DNA of 64,000 nt from JBKQVT01 sp052139835 (lineage in GTDB: Bacteria > Planctomycetota > Planctomycetia > Pirellulales > Thermoguttaceae): contig JBKQVT010000018.1 in the NCBI GenBank assembly GCA_052139835.1, positions 26,287-90,286 of the forward strand, given 5' to 3'. Of this stretch, positions 30,601-36,857 are shown one piece after another. The notes under the pieces are model-generated. The model ran no database searches, was not told the DNA's origin, and saw only the letters and a program-made list of their open reading frames with translations. A program made the position numbers and the translations under genes. Every line of letters starts with the position of its first letter. The first letter of the stretch is position 1.

Positions 30601-33600
30601 CAAGATCGAGATCCAGTTGGACAGGAAGGCCATGGAGGACGCGAGCATCCGCCCCGGCGTGCTGGTCACCAGGAGCGTCAAGGGGATTTCCTTGCGGTCG
30701 GCCCTGCGGCCGCTGCTCGACGGGCTGGGCCTGACCTTCGTCATCGAAAACGAAGTGCTGTCGATCACCACGAAGGAGGCAGCCGAGAACAAGCTCACCA
30801 CGCGAATCTACCCCGTGACCGACCTGACGGAGGCCTGGCGCGACGCCGACGGGAAGCTTTGGGGCGATTGCACTTCGTTGGCCACCAAGGTCAGCTCCAG
30901 AGCCCAGCCGCAGACCCGGGAGGGGAGTAGCGGACCGGGCAGCATTATTAAATATGAAATGGGCAATACCGCGGTCCTTATTATTTCCCAGACGCAGGAA
31001 GTCCACGAGGAGATTGCTGCCCTGTTGGCGAAGTTGCACAAAGCGATACCGTCCGGCCAGCAGCCGTTGCCGCTGAAACACAAGCCGTCGCAGCCGCCCT
31101 CGTCACCGGGCGGAGGAATGTTCTGGAGCGGCGCCCTGGGCGGCGGTCGAGTCCCGGAGGGACGGCAGTCAATAGCCAGGGGCGTGAGCCCCTGGGACAA
31201 GGGTCAAACCACCGTCATAAGCCCCGATAGGGGCGACACCAATGGGGAGCTCAGCGATACTGTCGCCCCTCGCGGGGCTCACGCGCGCTCGGCGATCCGG
31301 TTCCAGGGGCTTACGCCCCTGGCTATTGACTATCGCCGCTCCGCGGCTAGACACTGCCCATGGGTTTTTCTGCTGGCCATCGGCCTCGTGGGATTGGCCG
31401 CCGGCATGCGACGCCGCCGGAAGAAAATGGCCTTCCCTCCGTGCCCTCCGTGTCTCCGTGGTGCGTTTTTCGCCGTGTTTCTTATGGCCCTGTTTGCCGG
31501 CAATGCCTCGGCGCAGACGGGCGCGGACAATGAAAACGCCCGCGACGCCGGGCCGCCGGTCGTCGTCCCCGACGACGCCATCATCCGGCCCTACGATCCC
31601 CAGCCCGACGGCGGCCTCTACGGCGATCGGCTGCTGGTGCCCTACGCGCGTTACGTCGAGCTGTGGAACCGGGCGCATCCGGACAAGAAGTTGACAGCCC
31701 TGCCCGCCCCGATGCCCTACGCCTTGGCCGGCGCGTCGTATCACACGACCCTCGAGGGCGACGACTTCCTGCTGCTTTCCGGCCGGCTGAACATCGACGT
31801 GTATGCCGACGGTTTCGTGCAGATTCCCCTGGGTCTGCGCGGCGGGGTGTTGGCCCGCGCGGATCTCGACGGCAAAGCGGCGCGGCTGCGGCTGGCCGGC
31901 TTCCAGACCCGCGCCGAGGAAAGGGACGAGGCCGAGGACGACACCGAGGATAATACCCCGGTGGTGAAAGGAAAGTTTTCGCCGCCGGACGAAAATCCCT
32001 TTGCCCCGCGGCGGACGCGCAACCGGTCGGCCGCGACCCGGCTGCCCAGCGACGCCCTGGTGGTGCTCTATGCCGAGGGGAAGGGCCGGCACGTGCTGGA
32101 TGTCGAGGTCCGCGTGCGACTCACCAGGCAAGGCGGCTGGCGGGTGGCCGAGGCCATGCTGCCCGCCGCCCCGGCCAGCACCCTGGCCGTCAAGGTGCCT
32201 GGCGGAGAAACGGAAGTCCGCCTCAGCCAGGTCCCCGATCGCCGCAGCTATGACACCGACAAGGATGGCCAGACGATCCAGACCGTGCTGGGCGCCGCCG
32301 GCGAGCTGGCCCTGCAATGGCGGCCCAAGGTGGCCGAAGGCCAGGTCGATCGCGGCCTGACCGGGCAATCGGCCGCCGTGGTCGACGTGCAGGAGGACGG
32401 CCTGCGGGCGGTGTGGGACGTGGCCTTGGAGTTTCGCCGCAACACGCGCGAGCAGTTCCAGTTCAGCGTGCCCAAGGATTACCTCGTCGAGAAGGTAGCG
32501 GGGAGCAACGTTCGCGGCTGGGAAATCCGCAAGGGCGGCCCGGCCGGCAAGGAGCAGACGGTCGAGGTCACGCTGCTGAAGGCGGCCAAGGACCACGAAC
32601 AGATCGCCTTGCACCTCTGGCGGGGCGGCGCCGTGGGACAGGGCGGATTGACCGAGTTCGACGTGCCCCTGGTTCAGCCCAGCGGGGCCGCCCAGGCCGC
32701 CGGGCAAGTGACCATCCGCCGCAGCCCGCTCTTGGACGTGCGGACGGTCCAGCACGCGGGCGTCACGCGGATCGACCTGGCCGACGCGGCCGGCGGCCGG
32801 CCCGCCGACGGCGAGTCGTCAGGGCATGATGCCGGCGATGAGAGTCCTCTGGGCATCCACCCCTACCAGGCGTATCGCTTCGCCACGATGCCCTTCACGC
32901 TGCGGCTGCGGGCCGAGCCGATGGCCGCCCGGACCACGGCCGAGGTGCAAACGCTGCTGAAATTCACGGAGTACCGGCCCACGCTGGAGTGCCGCGCGGT
33001 GGTGCACGTGCAGGACCGGCCCATCTATCGCGTCGAAATGCTGCTGCCGGAGGATCTGAAGATCCGGCAGGTCTCTGCGCCGGGCGAGTTTCAATGGGCC
33101 CGGACCGAGCGCGACAAGCGTCGGCTGCTGACCGTCTACTTCACCGCCGGCCAGTCGGGCGACGTGCCGGTGGTGGTGCAAGGCACGCTGGGCGGCGCGG
33201 GCAAGATCGAGTCGCTGCCGCTGCCCGGCATCGAAGTCTGCGGCGTGGACGACCAGGCGGGCGACATCGCCGTGCAGGCCGATCCCGCCTTCGACGTCGA
33301 GGACAAACCCTTGCAGGGCTGCCAGGAAACGGAGCTCGATCAGGTGGCCGCCTGGCTCAATCCGCAGCAGCGGCAATTGACCAGGCTGGCCCTGCACTAT
33401 CGCCGTCCGGGCTATAGCGGCACGCTGCGGCTGGCGGCCCGCAAACCCGACGTGACCTGCGACACGATGAGCAAGGTCTGCGTCACCGACCGCGTGGTCG
33501 AGGAGAGCATCGTGCTGACGTTCACGGTGCAGCGCGCCGGGGTGCGCGAGTTGCGGTTCCAGATTCCCGCGACGATGGCTGACGCCCGGATCAGCGTCCC

Positions 33601-35467
33601 CATGCTGCGGCGGAAGACCGTCGCGCCGCAGAGCGACGAGCCCGGCGCGCCGCTGGAGGTCCGCGTCGAGCTGCAAGAGGAACGGATGGACCAGATCCGC
33701 GTGCGGGTCGAGAACGACCGGCTCTTGGAGCCGGAGAACTACTACGACGTGCCCATCCCGGTGGTCGAGACGGGCCGCACGAACCGCCAGTACGCGGCCC
33801 TGCAGAAGGCCGGCCGCGACGAACTGCAGGTCACCATGTCTCCCGGGCTGGAAAGGATCAGCCCGCAGCAGCAGCAGTGGCACGAGGTGGAGGCCGTTCT
33901 CGGCCGCGGCATCACGGAGGCCTACGCGGTCAACGGCGAGGCCCCCAAGCTGAAATTCCACGCCGTCCCGCACAAGGACGTCGAGGTGCCGGGGGCCCGC
34001 ATCGGCCTGGCCTACACCACGCTGGTCCTCGATGCCAACGGGGCGTATCGGGCGGCGACCGCCTTCCTCATGGACAACGCCACCGAGCAGTTTCTCCAGG
34101 TGGACTTGCCCGCGGGCGCCGCGCTGTGGTCCGCCGTGGTGGCCGGTGAGCCGGTCAAGCCGGTCGAAGACCCCGCCGCCACGGTGGGGCGGGTGGCGAT
34201 CCCGCTGGTGAAGACCGCCGCCGGCGAGCGCGACTACGCCGTCGTGCTGATCTACGGTGGAAAGATGCCGCCGCTGGGGCGGCTCAGCTCCGTCGCCTTC
34301 CCGCTGCTGCACACCGCCAATATCAACGTCGAGCGGAGCGTCGTGCAATTGCGATTGCCCGAGACCCATTGCTGGTTCAACTTTGGCGGCACGGCCGAGC
34401 GCGCCGAGGCCGACGAGGTGGCGGCCCGCGTGCTTTCCTACCAGGCCAAGGAGATCGAGCGGCTCACCGGGATATTGCTGCAGTCGGACCCGTTCGCCCA
34501 GGCCCGCGCCCAGAAGGCCCTGGACGCGGCGTTGCAGCAAGTCGTGCGGGGGTCGAACAACAGGGCCGCTGTCAACGGCCCGCATAGTCTCCTGGAGACG
34601 GAGTTGCAAAAGACCGCCGACGTGGTCGCCAGGGCGCGAAAGGCCCTGGGCCAGGAAGAGACGCAATGGCGACAACACGGCGAGGGAGAAGTCGATCTCC
34701 CCGTGATTGAGTCGCTCAAAAGCGGCAAATCCAATCGCGCCCACGACGTGGTGAAAGGCCTGGGCGAAAACTGGACGGAAAACGCGCAACCCGCTGCCCA
34801 GCAGCCGCCAACGCAAGGGCAATTCAATCCCAAGTGGTTCAAGGGGAAGGGATTCAGCACGCCCGGTGGAGGACGCCAGGGCGGCATGAATGGCCAGGGC
34901 GGCTTCAACGGCGGCCAGGGCGGCGTTAACGGCATGCGCGGCTTCGGCGGCGGCCAGGGCATGGGCGGCATGGGCGGGGGCGCGGGATTCTTCAACATCG
35001 AGCCGGAAGACAACCCCTTCGCCACCGACAGCCCCGCGCCGGCCAGCGCCGGCGGGGCGTCGCCGCAGCAGCCATCGGCGCAACTGGCCGGGCTGGCCAG
35101 CCTCGATTTCCAACTCCCCCAGCACGGCCAGCTCTATTACTTCCTCACCCCGCGGGGGGACATTACCATCACGGCCCAGGCCGCCTCCAGCGACCTCCTG
35201 GTGAAATTGGGCTGCCTGCTCCTCGCGGTGATCGCGATCGTCGTGATCTCGGCCGGCCTCCGCGCCGCCTTCCGCGGAAACCTCGCCTGGCTCGTCGGGC
35301 CCCGCGCCAACACCCTCATGGCTTGCCTCGGCACCCTGGCGATCGTGACCGGCATCCTGCCCATTGCCGGGGGCGTGCTGTTGGTGGTCGGGCTGGCCCT
35401 GCCGATCCGCCGCACGATGCGCCGCCGCGCGGCGTCAACCACCCCGGCGCCGGCAACCGCAAAATGA
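21668..35467 (+). CDS. giant secreted protein with nine STN-like repeats and internal signal-like segments
   Basis: 4599 residues in one uninterrupted frame. The ATG has AAAGGAGG nine bases upstream and a signal peptide (ALFVLAICLGAAG). Residues 1-1015 repeat the module of the upstream gene. Nine STN-like units of about 195 residues follow, starting near residues 1018, 1215, 1575 (half copy), 1865, 2060, 2262, 2545, 2748 and 2942. Each has an FVDTPLxxVVDxLK block, an LRSALRLML block, YPVxDL, then TWDEVGGPGS and SQTQEVHEEIAALL. STN domains occur at the N-termini of secretins and TonB receptors. A membrane stretch lies near 1740-1835 and a signal-like stretch near 1835-1850. Two RRRRKK-ended helices are each followed by a new signal-like stretch (near 2485-2530 and 3235-3285). 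Residues 3290-4599 are the third module, Gly-rich then with terminal helices. It looks like several genes fused in frame. Confidence 0.8.
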   Translation: MRNALFIGCGKSHPAALFVLAICLGAAGTSPAQETNPPEKVREIFVPFKDLNILLENQPRRVLLSRQQYDELLKKARIAPARHVPQAAVLMAADYSGRSDGQRVRITGTLAIDVLEKGLQAVPLDLGGVGLLSAKLDDRDAPIGRAPDGALRLLVEGIGRHALVLEMVAPLETTAARQLLFLRLPRAAAGRLTLVVPGDVEIRSGLDVAGRTLDRAAGVTRFELLPAAGDATLVMSLNSHLQRREQAVIARSVLVDEVTAACEKLYATVSLAILYRAVDHFRFVVPEGFEITEINSPLLSRWDVKVENGRKIANVRLREPTTETVALSIAAVRVPPRLGDWQFPQWEPLDVEGHVAVLGVSAEQPLKAEALQAGGLIPIDTAVLTLALPAGADAEDAGAPLRAVAAYYAPQGAFSLSGRFVKPPAELAVTANVLLIVEDGGLHAHGGWAIFPNVEKRFSFDFALPAGWQIAAVTQRDYKPLAYECYGVAGQARRVRVRFPQGIPAGQEFRAYFHAVQTPPGWLGDWKTRELKFPVFSVLGATHDDGALVVAARDDLTVRPEKIERLVPLDETEMRKYDLEGIVPSLAYRYESPPYAAALVVQRTAPRLTARTVSCFRVTPEGLLAHDELAYHVAEARVRRVALELPRDTPEALKIFGLGGTRLKESLCEPAKPGDTVRRWNVLLEEATSGEVRLAVEFKQPLPWKEGKVGDYPLPVVQAAGVAYQSGLVSVEGSAELDVQVHADARRIDVGELTKEAEYRPERHLRGVFSLVGAKKPVTIDVDRRRGFPLYAAVAQRAHLLTLLAADGASQTEARFTLRTKALYLEVKLPQDAELWSAQLLGPNGTADGAVPLKPQRQGDSLLVGLPARAAAAPCHLQLIYASPPAAPAAMRSTRRLPALGLLLRADRGAKAVEVPLADLVWTVRLPSGYEATWAGGTLVADNMPRPLPAAVGVAAALGLLGGGVHPFYGAGESGAAGIARGVNKAAASAGRGAAQQPAPNPQEQAAGQEALFATDLQKRTPGELKLLDALRSPTQLEFVDTPLTMVVDLLKDRHHIDIQLDKKAMEDAGIGTDTPVTEVVKGVSLRSALRLMLHKLGLTYLIQNEVLLITTPEAAESRLATRVYPVADIVGAGRDEDDNAMTDWDSLTEIIESTVGPTTWDSVGGPGSIAHQAMGNAKVLVLSQTQPVHEEVVGLLQGLRKVKAAAAEGRDATAVVGVSETTPAEQNILRALSSPTEIQCKDTPLVDLIDHLKKYHKIEIQLDTKAMEDAGIAADTPVTKSLKGMNLEAALRLLLHELNMTYVVENDVLLLTTNEAAESKLATRIYPVGDILDRYRDENGNVYADFDSLIDGIRSTVAPQTWDEVGGPGSIAKITMGTADALVISQTQEVHDEIVDLLGRLREAKRQSDLQTGGRKELPLRRAPGFVGGFGGMGGMGGFGGGMGGNAGGGMGANNAPVPGQQPVTPNVPQTQPGAQPQAGNLPAVISVVPVPDKTAGPHHGHKAPKKQKHIVQEEESDKLAKPVAPGEPEKKAEKGAEKPFAATNYKAVGGTNFESLTAARKERFGTKDMKVRAAAAKRIDAALHSPTQLEFVDCPLSDVIDYLKDYHQIEIRFDKKALDEAGISLSAPVTKSLKGVSLNSALRLVLHDLGLTHVVADDALLITTPAEAERKGETRVYEVADLVVPAWGKGVQSRTGLEGASSLKIELQEPAAPAGQTLTFHSLGAEPELVLTLADRARFDALAWGLALAVGLIGLAKTNCPLRKKVAFIFAVALIATLLPLACDGLEIARASNMVFYAASLLVPYYLLVGLVKWLVRGMCPGCCCRATSSAAAVAAVLLALVAGHASAQTGQPKGEPLFLPAPTAAEEKIETALKSPTQIEFVDMPLGDVVDYLKDFHQIDIRLDKKAMDAAGIAADVTVTKNLNKIPLRSALRLMLHELGLAYVIQDGALVITSKGAAEKTLLTRTYPVADLVAAAGGGPPDLEPLIDAIRTTIQPATWEAVGGPGTLAAQSTGNAPALVCTQTRDVHEEVAGLLIALREVKAAASGPDARRPVDVPKRTPAEEKIERALKSPTQLEFLDTPLTDVIDCLKDIHKIEIQIDKKAMDEAGVGDDSPVTKNAKGITLKAALRLMLPELGLTCVIQDGVLLITTTEAAESMLATRIYPLTDIVATHRDEKGKDVADVDALIDVIHSTVAPTTWDEAGGPGSVTHLTIGGAPVLVVSQTQAVHEQIAALLDRLYEAKQPAAGKDKDSPLYVFKPTPAEEKILAALDAPAEGTFKETPLRDVINSLAKQYKIEIQLDCLAAEGAGIGADSPMTQDRQGITLRAALKAMLPPVGLTYSIENDVLLITTKEAAENKLATRLYPVTDLAEPWRDAKGKLWGDCTALVEKIKSTIQEQSWDDVGGPGTAAQYTMGNVEVLVISQTQEVHEEIAALLAKLHKAKPSGGQPLPLKVKPASPVPGGSPVPVVGRAKRAPSVWLAIGLMGLAAGMRRRRKKMAFPPCPPCLRGGLLAVFLVALFAGNASAQTGQQKSEPLYLSAPTAAEQKIEAALNSPTELKFTNAPLTAVVNSLKSRHKIDIRFDEKAFSDVGGTAGEVRVTADLRGVALRSALRLTLPSIGLTYIVDDGALVITTPVAAENHLTTVTYPVSDLVERARDANSKVQPDVEVLKDLVWAEIMPTTWEEVGGPGTIKEQLSDKRTVLVVVQTQDAHAEIAALLGRLREVRKSAAEGKDRHEPLPLFGPSAAEEKIMAALNLPAEMNFSGIPLTDLVAHLKDLYKIEIQFDKAAMDGARIVPSELRLTKALKGTSLRSALRQVLHDFNLTYLVENDVLLITTTEAAENSVATRIYPVTDILSADGGEDVESLMDLISASVAPTTWDGSGPPPLSRISVGKEMVLVFAQTQEVHEEVAALLDGLREAKAAAKGRDATAAVNVPKRTPAERRIEAALNEATEFDIKDTPLTGVVDYLKKRHKIEIQLDRKAMEDASIRPGVLVTRSVKGISLRSALRPLLDGLGLTFVIENEVLSITTKEAAENKLTTRIYPVTDLTEAWRDADGKLWGDCTSLATKVSSRAQPQTREGSSGPGSIIKYEMGNTAVLIISQTQEVHEEIAALLAKLHKAIPSGQQPLPLKHKPSQPPSSPGGGMFWSGALGGGRVPEGRQSIARGVSPWDKGQTTVISPDRGDTNGELSDTVAPRGAHARSAIRFQGLTPLAIDYRRSAARHCPWVFLLAIGLVGLAAGMRRRRKKMAFPPCPPCLRGAFFAVFLMALFAGNASAQTGADNENARDAGPPVVVPDDAIIRPYDPQPDGGLYGDRLLVPYARYVELWNRAHPDKKLTALPAPMPYALAGASYHTTLEGDDFLLLSGRLNIDVYADGFVQIPLGLRGGVLARADLDGKAARLRLAGFQTRAEERDEAEDDTEDNTPVVKGKFSPPDENPFAPRRTRNRSAATRLPSDALVVLYAEGKGRHVLDVEVRVRLTRQGGWRVAEAMLPAAPASTLAVKVPGGETEVRLSQVPDRRSYDTDKDGQTIQTVLGAAGELALQWRPKVAEGQVDRGLTGQSAAVVDVQEDGLRAVWDVALEFRRNTREQFQFSVPKDYLVEKVAGSNVRGWEIRKGGPAGKEQTVEVTLLKAAKDHEQIALHLWRGGAVGQGGLTEFDVPLVQPSGAAQAAGQVTIRRSPLLDVRTVQHAGVTRIDLADAAGGRPADGESSGHDAGDESPLGIHPYQAYRFATMPFTLRLRAEPMAARTTAEVQTLLKFTEYRPTLECRAVVHVQDRPIYRVEMLLPEDLKIRQVSAPGEFQWARTERDKRRLLTVYFTAGQSGDVPVVVQGTLGGAGKIESLPLPGIEVCGVDDQAGDIAVQADPAFDVEDKPLQGCQETELDQVAAWLNPQQRQLTRLALHYRRPGYSGTLRLAARKPDVTCDTMSKVCVTDRVVEESIVLTFTVQRAGVRELRFQIPATMADARISVPMLRRKTVAPQSDEPGAPLEVRVELQEERMDQIRVRVENDRLLEPENYYDVPIPVVETGRTNRQYAALQKAGRDELQVTMSPGLERISPQQQQWHEVEAVLGRGITEAYAVNGEAPKLKFHAVPHKDVEVPGARIGLAYTTLVLDANGAYRAATAFLMDNATEQFLQVDLPAGAALWSAVVAGEPVKPVEDPAATVGRVAIPLVKTAAGERDYAVVLIYGGKMPPLGRLSSVAFPLLHTANINVERSVVQLRLPETHCWFNFGGTAERAEADEVAARVLSYQAKEIERLTGILLQSDPFAQARAQKALDAALQQVVRGSNNRAAVNGPHSLLETELQKTADVVARARKALGQEETQWRQHGEGEVDLPVIESLKSGKSNRAHDVVKGLGENWTENAQPAAQQPPTQGQFNPKWFKGKGFSTPGGGRQGGMNGQGGFNGGQGGVNGMRGFGGGQGMGGMGGGAGFFNIEPEDNPFATDSPAPASAGGASPQQPSAQLAGLASLDFQLPQHGQLYYFLTPRGDITITAQAASSDLLVKLGCLLLAVIAIVVISAGLRAAFRGNLAWLVGPRANTLMACLGTLAIVTGILPIAGGVLLVVGLALPIRRTMRRRAASTTPAPATAK
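29084..29107. repeat. GTAGGTCGAGCGAAGCGAG fragment inside the giant gene
   Basis: A piece of the same dispersed repeat that flanks the radical SAM gene (35499-35615 and 36766-36857). It is read in frame as VGRAKRAPS at the first fusion junction. Confidence 0.7.
29117..29265 (+). repeat. 149-bp near-identical direct repeat, copy 1 (fusion junction)
   Basis: Encodes LAIGLMGLAAGMRRRRKK, then PPCPPCLRG, then a new signal-like stretch ending NASAQTG. Copy 2 is at 31373-31521. The inner part 29179-29207 is a CTCCGTG-type octamer repeat that is normally intergenic. Confidence 0.85.
31168..31330. repeat. nested palindromic island inside the giant gene
   Basis: Outer arms 31168-31197 and 31301-31330 are 28/30 complementary (core GCCAGGGGCGT-AGCCCCTGG). 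Inner arms 31214-31238 and 31261-31283 (GCCCCGATAGGGGCGACA against TGTCGCCCCTCGCGGGG) form a second palindrome. All is read in frame without a stop, at the second fusion junction. Confidence 0.85.
31373..31521 (+). repeat. 149-bp near-identical direct repeat, copy 2 (fusion junction)
   Basis: Same LAIGLVGLAAGMRRRRKK, PPCPPCLRG and NASAQTG series as copy 1; the octamer-type segment is 31435-31463. After it begins the third secreted module (PPVVVPDDAIIRPYDP). Confidence 0.85.
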
Positions 35468-35498
35468 CCTACTCCGCTTATGCCTCCGAGGAGTAAAA

Positions 35499-35615
35499 TG
35501 TAGGGTGGGTCGAGCGCAGCGAGCCCCACCAGAACCGGCGAAAAATTTATGGTGGGGCTCGGGACCCGGGCACCACGCGAAGCGTGGTCGCGCATGGCCC
35601 TCGACCCACCCTACA
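35499..35615. repeat. dispersed inverted repeat (TGTAGGGTGGGTCGAG), copy 1
   Basis: Left arm 35499-35514 and right arm 35600-35615 are perfect 16-bp inverted copies. The interior contains further short palindromes (CCACGCGAAGCGTGG). It lies between the giant gene and the radical SAM gene. Confidence 0.8.
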
Positions 35616-35637
35616 ATTGCTTCCGCAACAAAGACTA

Positions 35638-36726
35638 ATGAACCACACCGCCTATACCTCCGAGGACTTCGGCCGCAGTCCGCTGATGTTCTACTATGAA
35701 GTGACCCTGGCCTGCGACCTGGTCTGCAAGCATTGCCGGGCCTCGGCGCAGGAGCAGCCCGACGCGGGGGAACTCTCCACCGCGGCGGCCAAGGCGCTGC
35801 TGGACCAGGCGGCGTCGTTTCCGCGGCCGCCGCAGGTGGTGCTCACCGGCGGCGATCCGCTGAAGCGCCCCGACCTCGTGGAGTTGATCCGCCACGCGGC
35901 CGGCCGCGGACTCTCGGTCGCCTTGACCCCCTCGGCCACGCCGCTGGCCACCCGCGAGGCCCTCGACGCTGTCCGCCGGGCCGGCGTGCGGGCCCTGGGC
36001 ATCAGCCTCGACGGCGCGGACGCCGCAACCCACGACGCCTTCCGCGGCTGGGAGGGCAGCTTCCAGCGCACGCTGCGGATGTTGGCCGACGCCCGCGAAC
36101 TCGGCCTGCCCGTCCAGGTCAACACCACGATCACTCGCCGCAACGTCGGCCAGGTCGATCGGATGGCCGAATTGTTGGCCGGAGAAGGCATCGCCATGTG
36201 GTCGGTGTTCTTTCTGGTGCCGGTGGGCCGCGGCGTCGAGGAGGAGCGCATCCGGCCGGAAGAGTACGAGGTGGTCTTCGCGCAGCTTTGGCGCCATGCC
36301 CGCCGGCAGCCCTACGCGGTGAAGACGACCGAGGCCCCGCACTACCGGCGTTTCGTGCTCCAGCAGGGCGGCGACCCGCTGGCCGGTCCCGGCGGCGGCG
36401 GCCGGCTGGGGCACCGGCATCGCGGCCCGCTGGGCGTGGGCGACGGCAAGGGCGTGATGTTCGTCAGCCACACCGGCGAGATCTTTCCCGCCGGCTTCCT
36501 GCCGCTGCGATGCGGACGGTTTCCCGCCGCTTCGGTCGTCGAGGTCTATCAGAACCATCCGACTTTTCGCGCCCTGCGCGATCCCGATCATTTCAAGGGG
36601 AAGTGCGGCATCTGCGAGTATCGCGGCGTTTGCGGCGGCAGCCGGGCGCGGGCCTACGCCGTGACCGGCGACCCGCTGGAGACGGAGCCCGACTGCGTCT
36701 ACGAGCCGAAAACGCCGTCGACATAG
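35638..36726 (+). CDS. radical SAM/SPASM protein, TIGR04053-like
   Basis: 362 residues. The 4Fe-4S cluster motif CDLVCKHC (Cys26, Cys30, Cys33) is followed by a TIM-barrel SAM domain (VVLTGGDPLKRPDL, GISLDGADAATHD, VNTTITRRN). The C-terminal Cys-rich CGICEYRGVCGG is the SPASM region for a second cluster. The His/Gly-rich insert GHRHRGPLGVG is typical of this subfamily, which is related to haem-pathway (AhbD/NirJ-type) and peptide-modifying enzymes. The substrate is unknown. No Shine-Dalgarno is seen before the chosen ATG, but upstream is repeat DNA. The gene stands alone between two copies of the TGTAGGGTGGGTCGAG repeat. Confidence 0.85.
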   Translation: MNHTAYTSEDFGRSPLMFYYEVTLACDLVCKHCRASAQEQPDAGELSTAAAKALLDQAASFPRPPQVVLTGGDPLKRPDLVELIRHAAGRGLSVALTPSATPLATREALDAVRRAGVRALGISLDGADAATHDAFRGWEGSFQRTLRMLADARELGLPVQVNTTITRRNVGQVDRMAELLAGEGIAMWSVFFLVPVGRGVEEERIRPEEYEVVFAQLWRHARRQPYAVKTTEAPHYRRFVLQQGGDPLAGPGGGGRLGHRHRGPLGVGDGKGVMFVSHTGEIFPAGFLPLRCGRFPAASVVEVYQNHPTFRALRDPDHFKGKCGICEYRGVCGGSRARAYAVTGDPLETEPDCVYEPKTPST

Positions 36727-36730
36727 AGCG

Positions 36731-36760
36731 CACCACGGAGACGCGGAGAGCACGGAGAGG
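36731..36760. repeat. octamer-type repeat (CACCACGGAGACGCGGAG)
   Basis: Three CGGAG cores spaced 8 and 9 bp apart just after the radical SAM stop. Same family as the segments inside the giant gene at 29179-29207 and 31435-31463 (opposite strand). Confidence 0.7.
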
Positions 36761-36765
36761 GGAGG

Positions 36766-36857
36766 TGTAGGGTGGGTCGAGCGGCACCATGCGAAGCATG
36801 GTCGCGAGCCCCACCAAAACGCTGATGGTGGGACTTCGCTTCGCTTGTCCCACCCTA
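36766..36857. repeat. dispersed inverted repeat (TGTAGGGTGGGTCGAG), copy 2
   Basis: TGTAGGGTGGGTCGAGCG at 36766-36783 faces CTTGTCCCACCCTAC at 36843-36857. The right end overlaps the stop of the convergent gene at 36855. Together with copy 1 it brackets the radical SAM gene. Confidence 0.75.

Larger units (their letters stand above)
24719..31083 (+). repeat. tandem coding repeat: nine STN-like units inside the giant gene
   Basis: Unit starts near 24719, 25319, 26395 (first half only), 27262, 27847, 28451, 29301, 29911 and 30491; full units are 570-610 bp. Units 6 and 9, the last of each block before a junction, are the most alike in their second half (GKLWGDC, KLHKA, QPLPLK), which suggests block duplication of a three-unit set (4-6 and 7-9). 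Confidence 0.85.
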
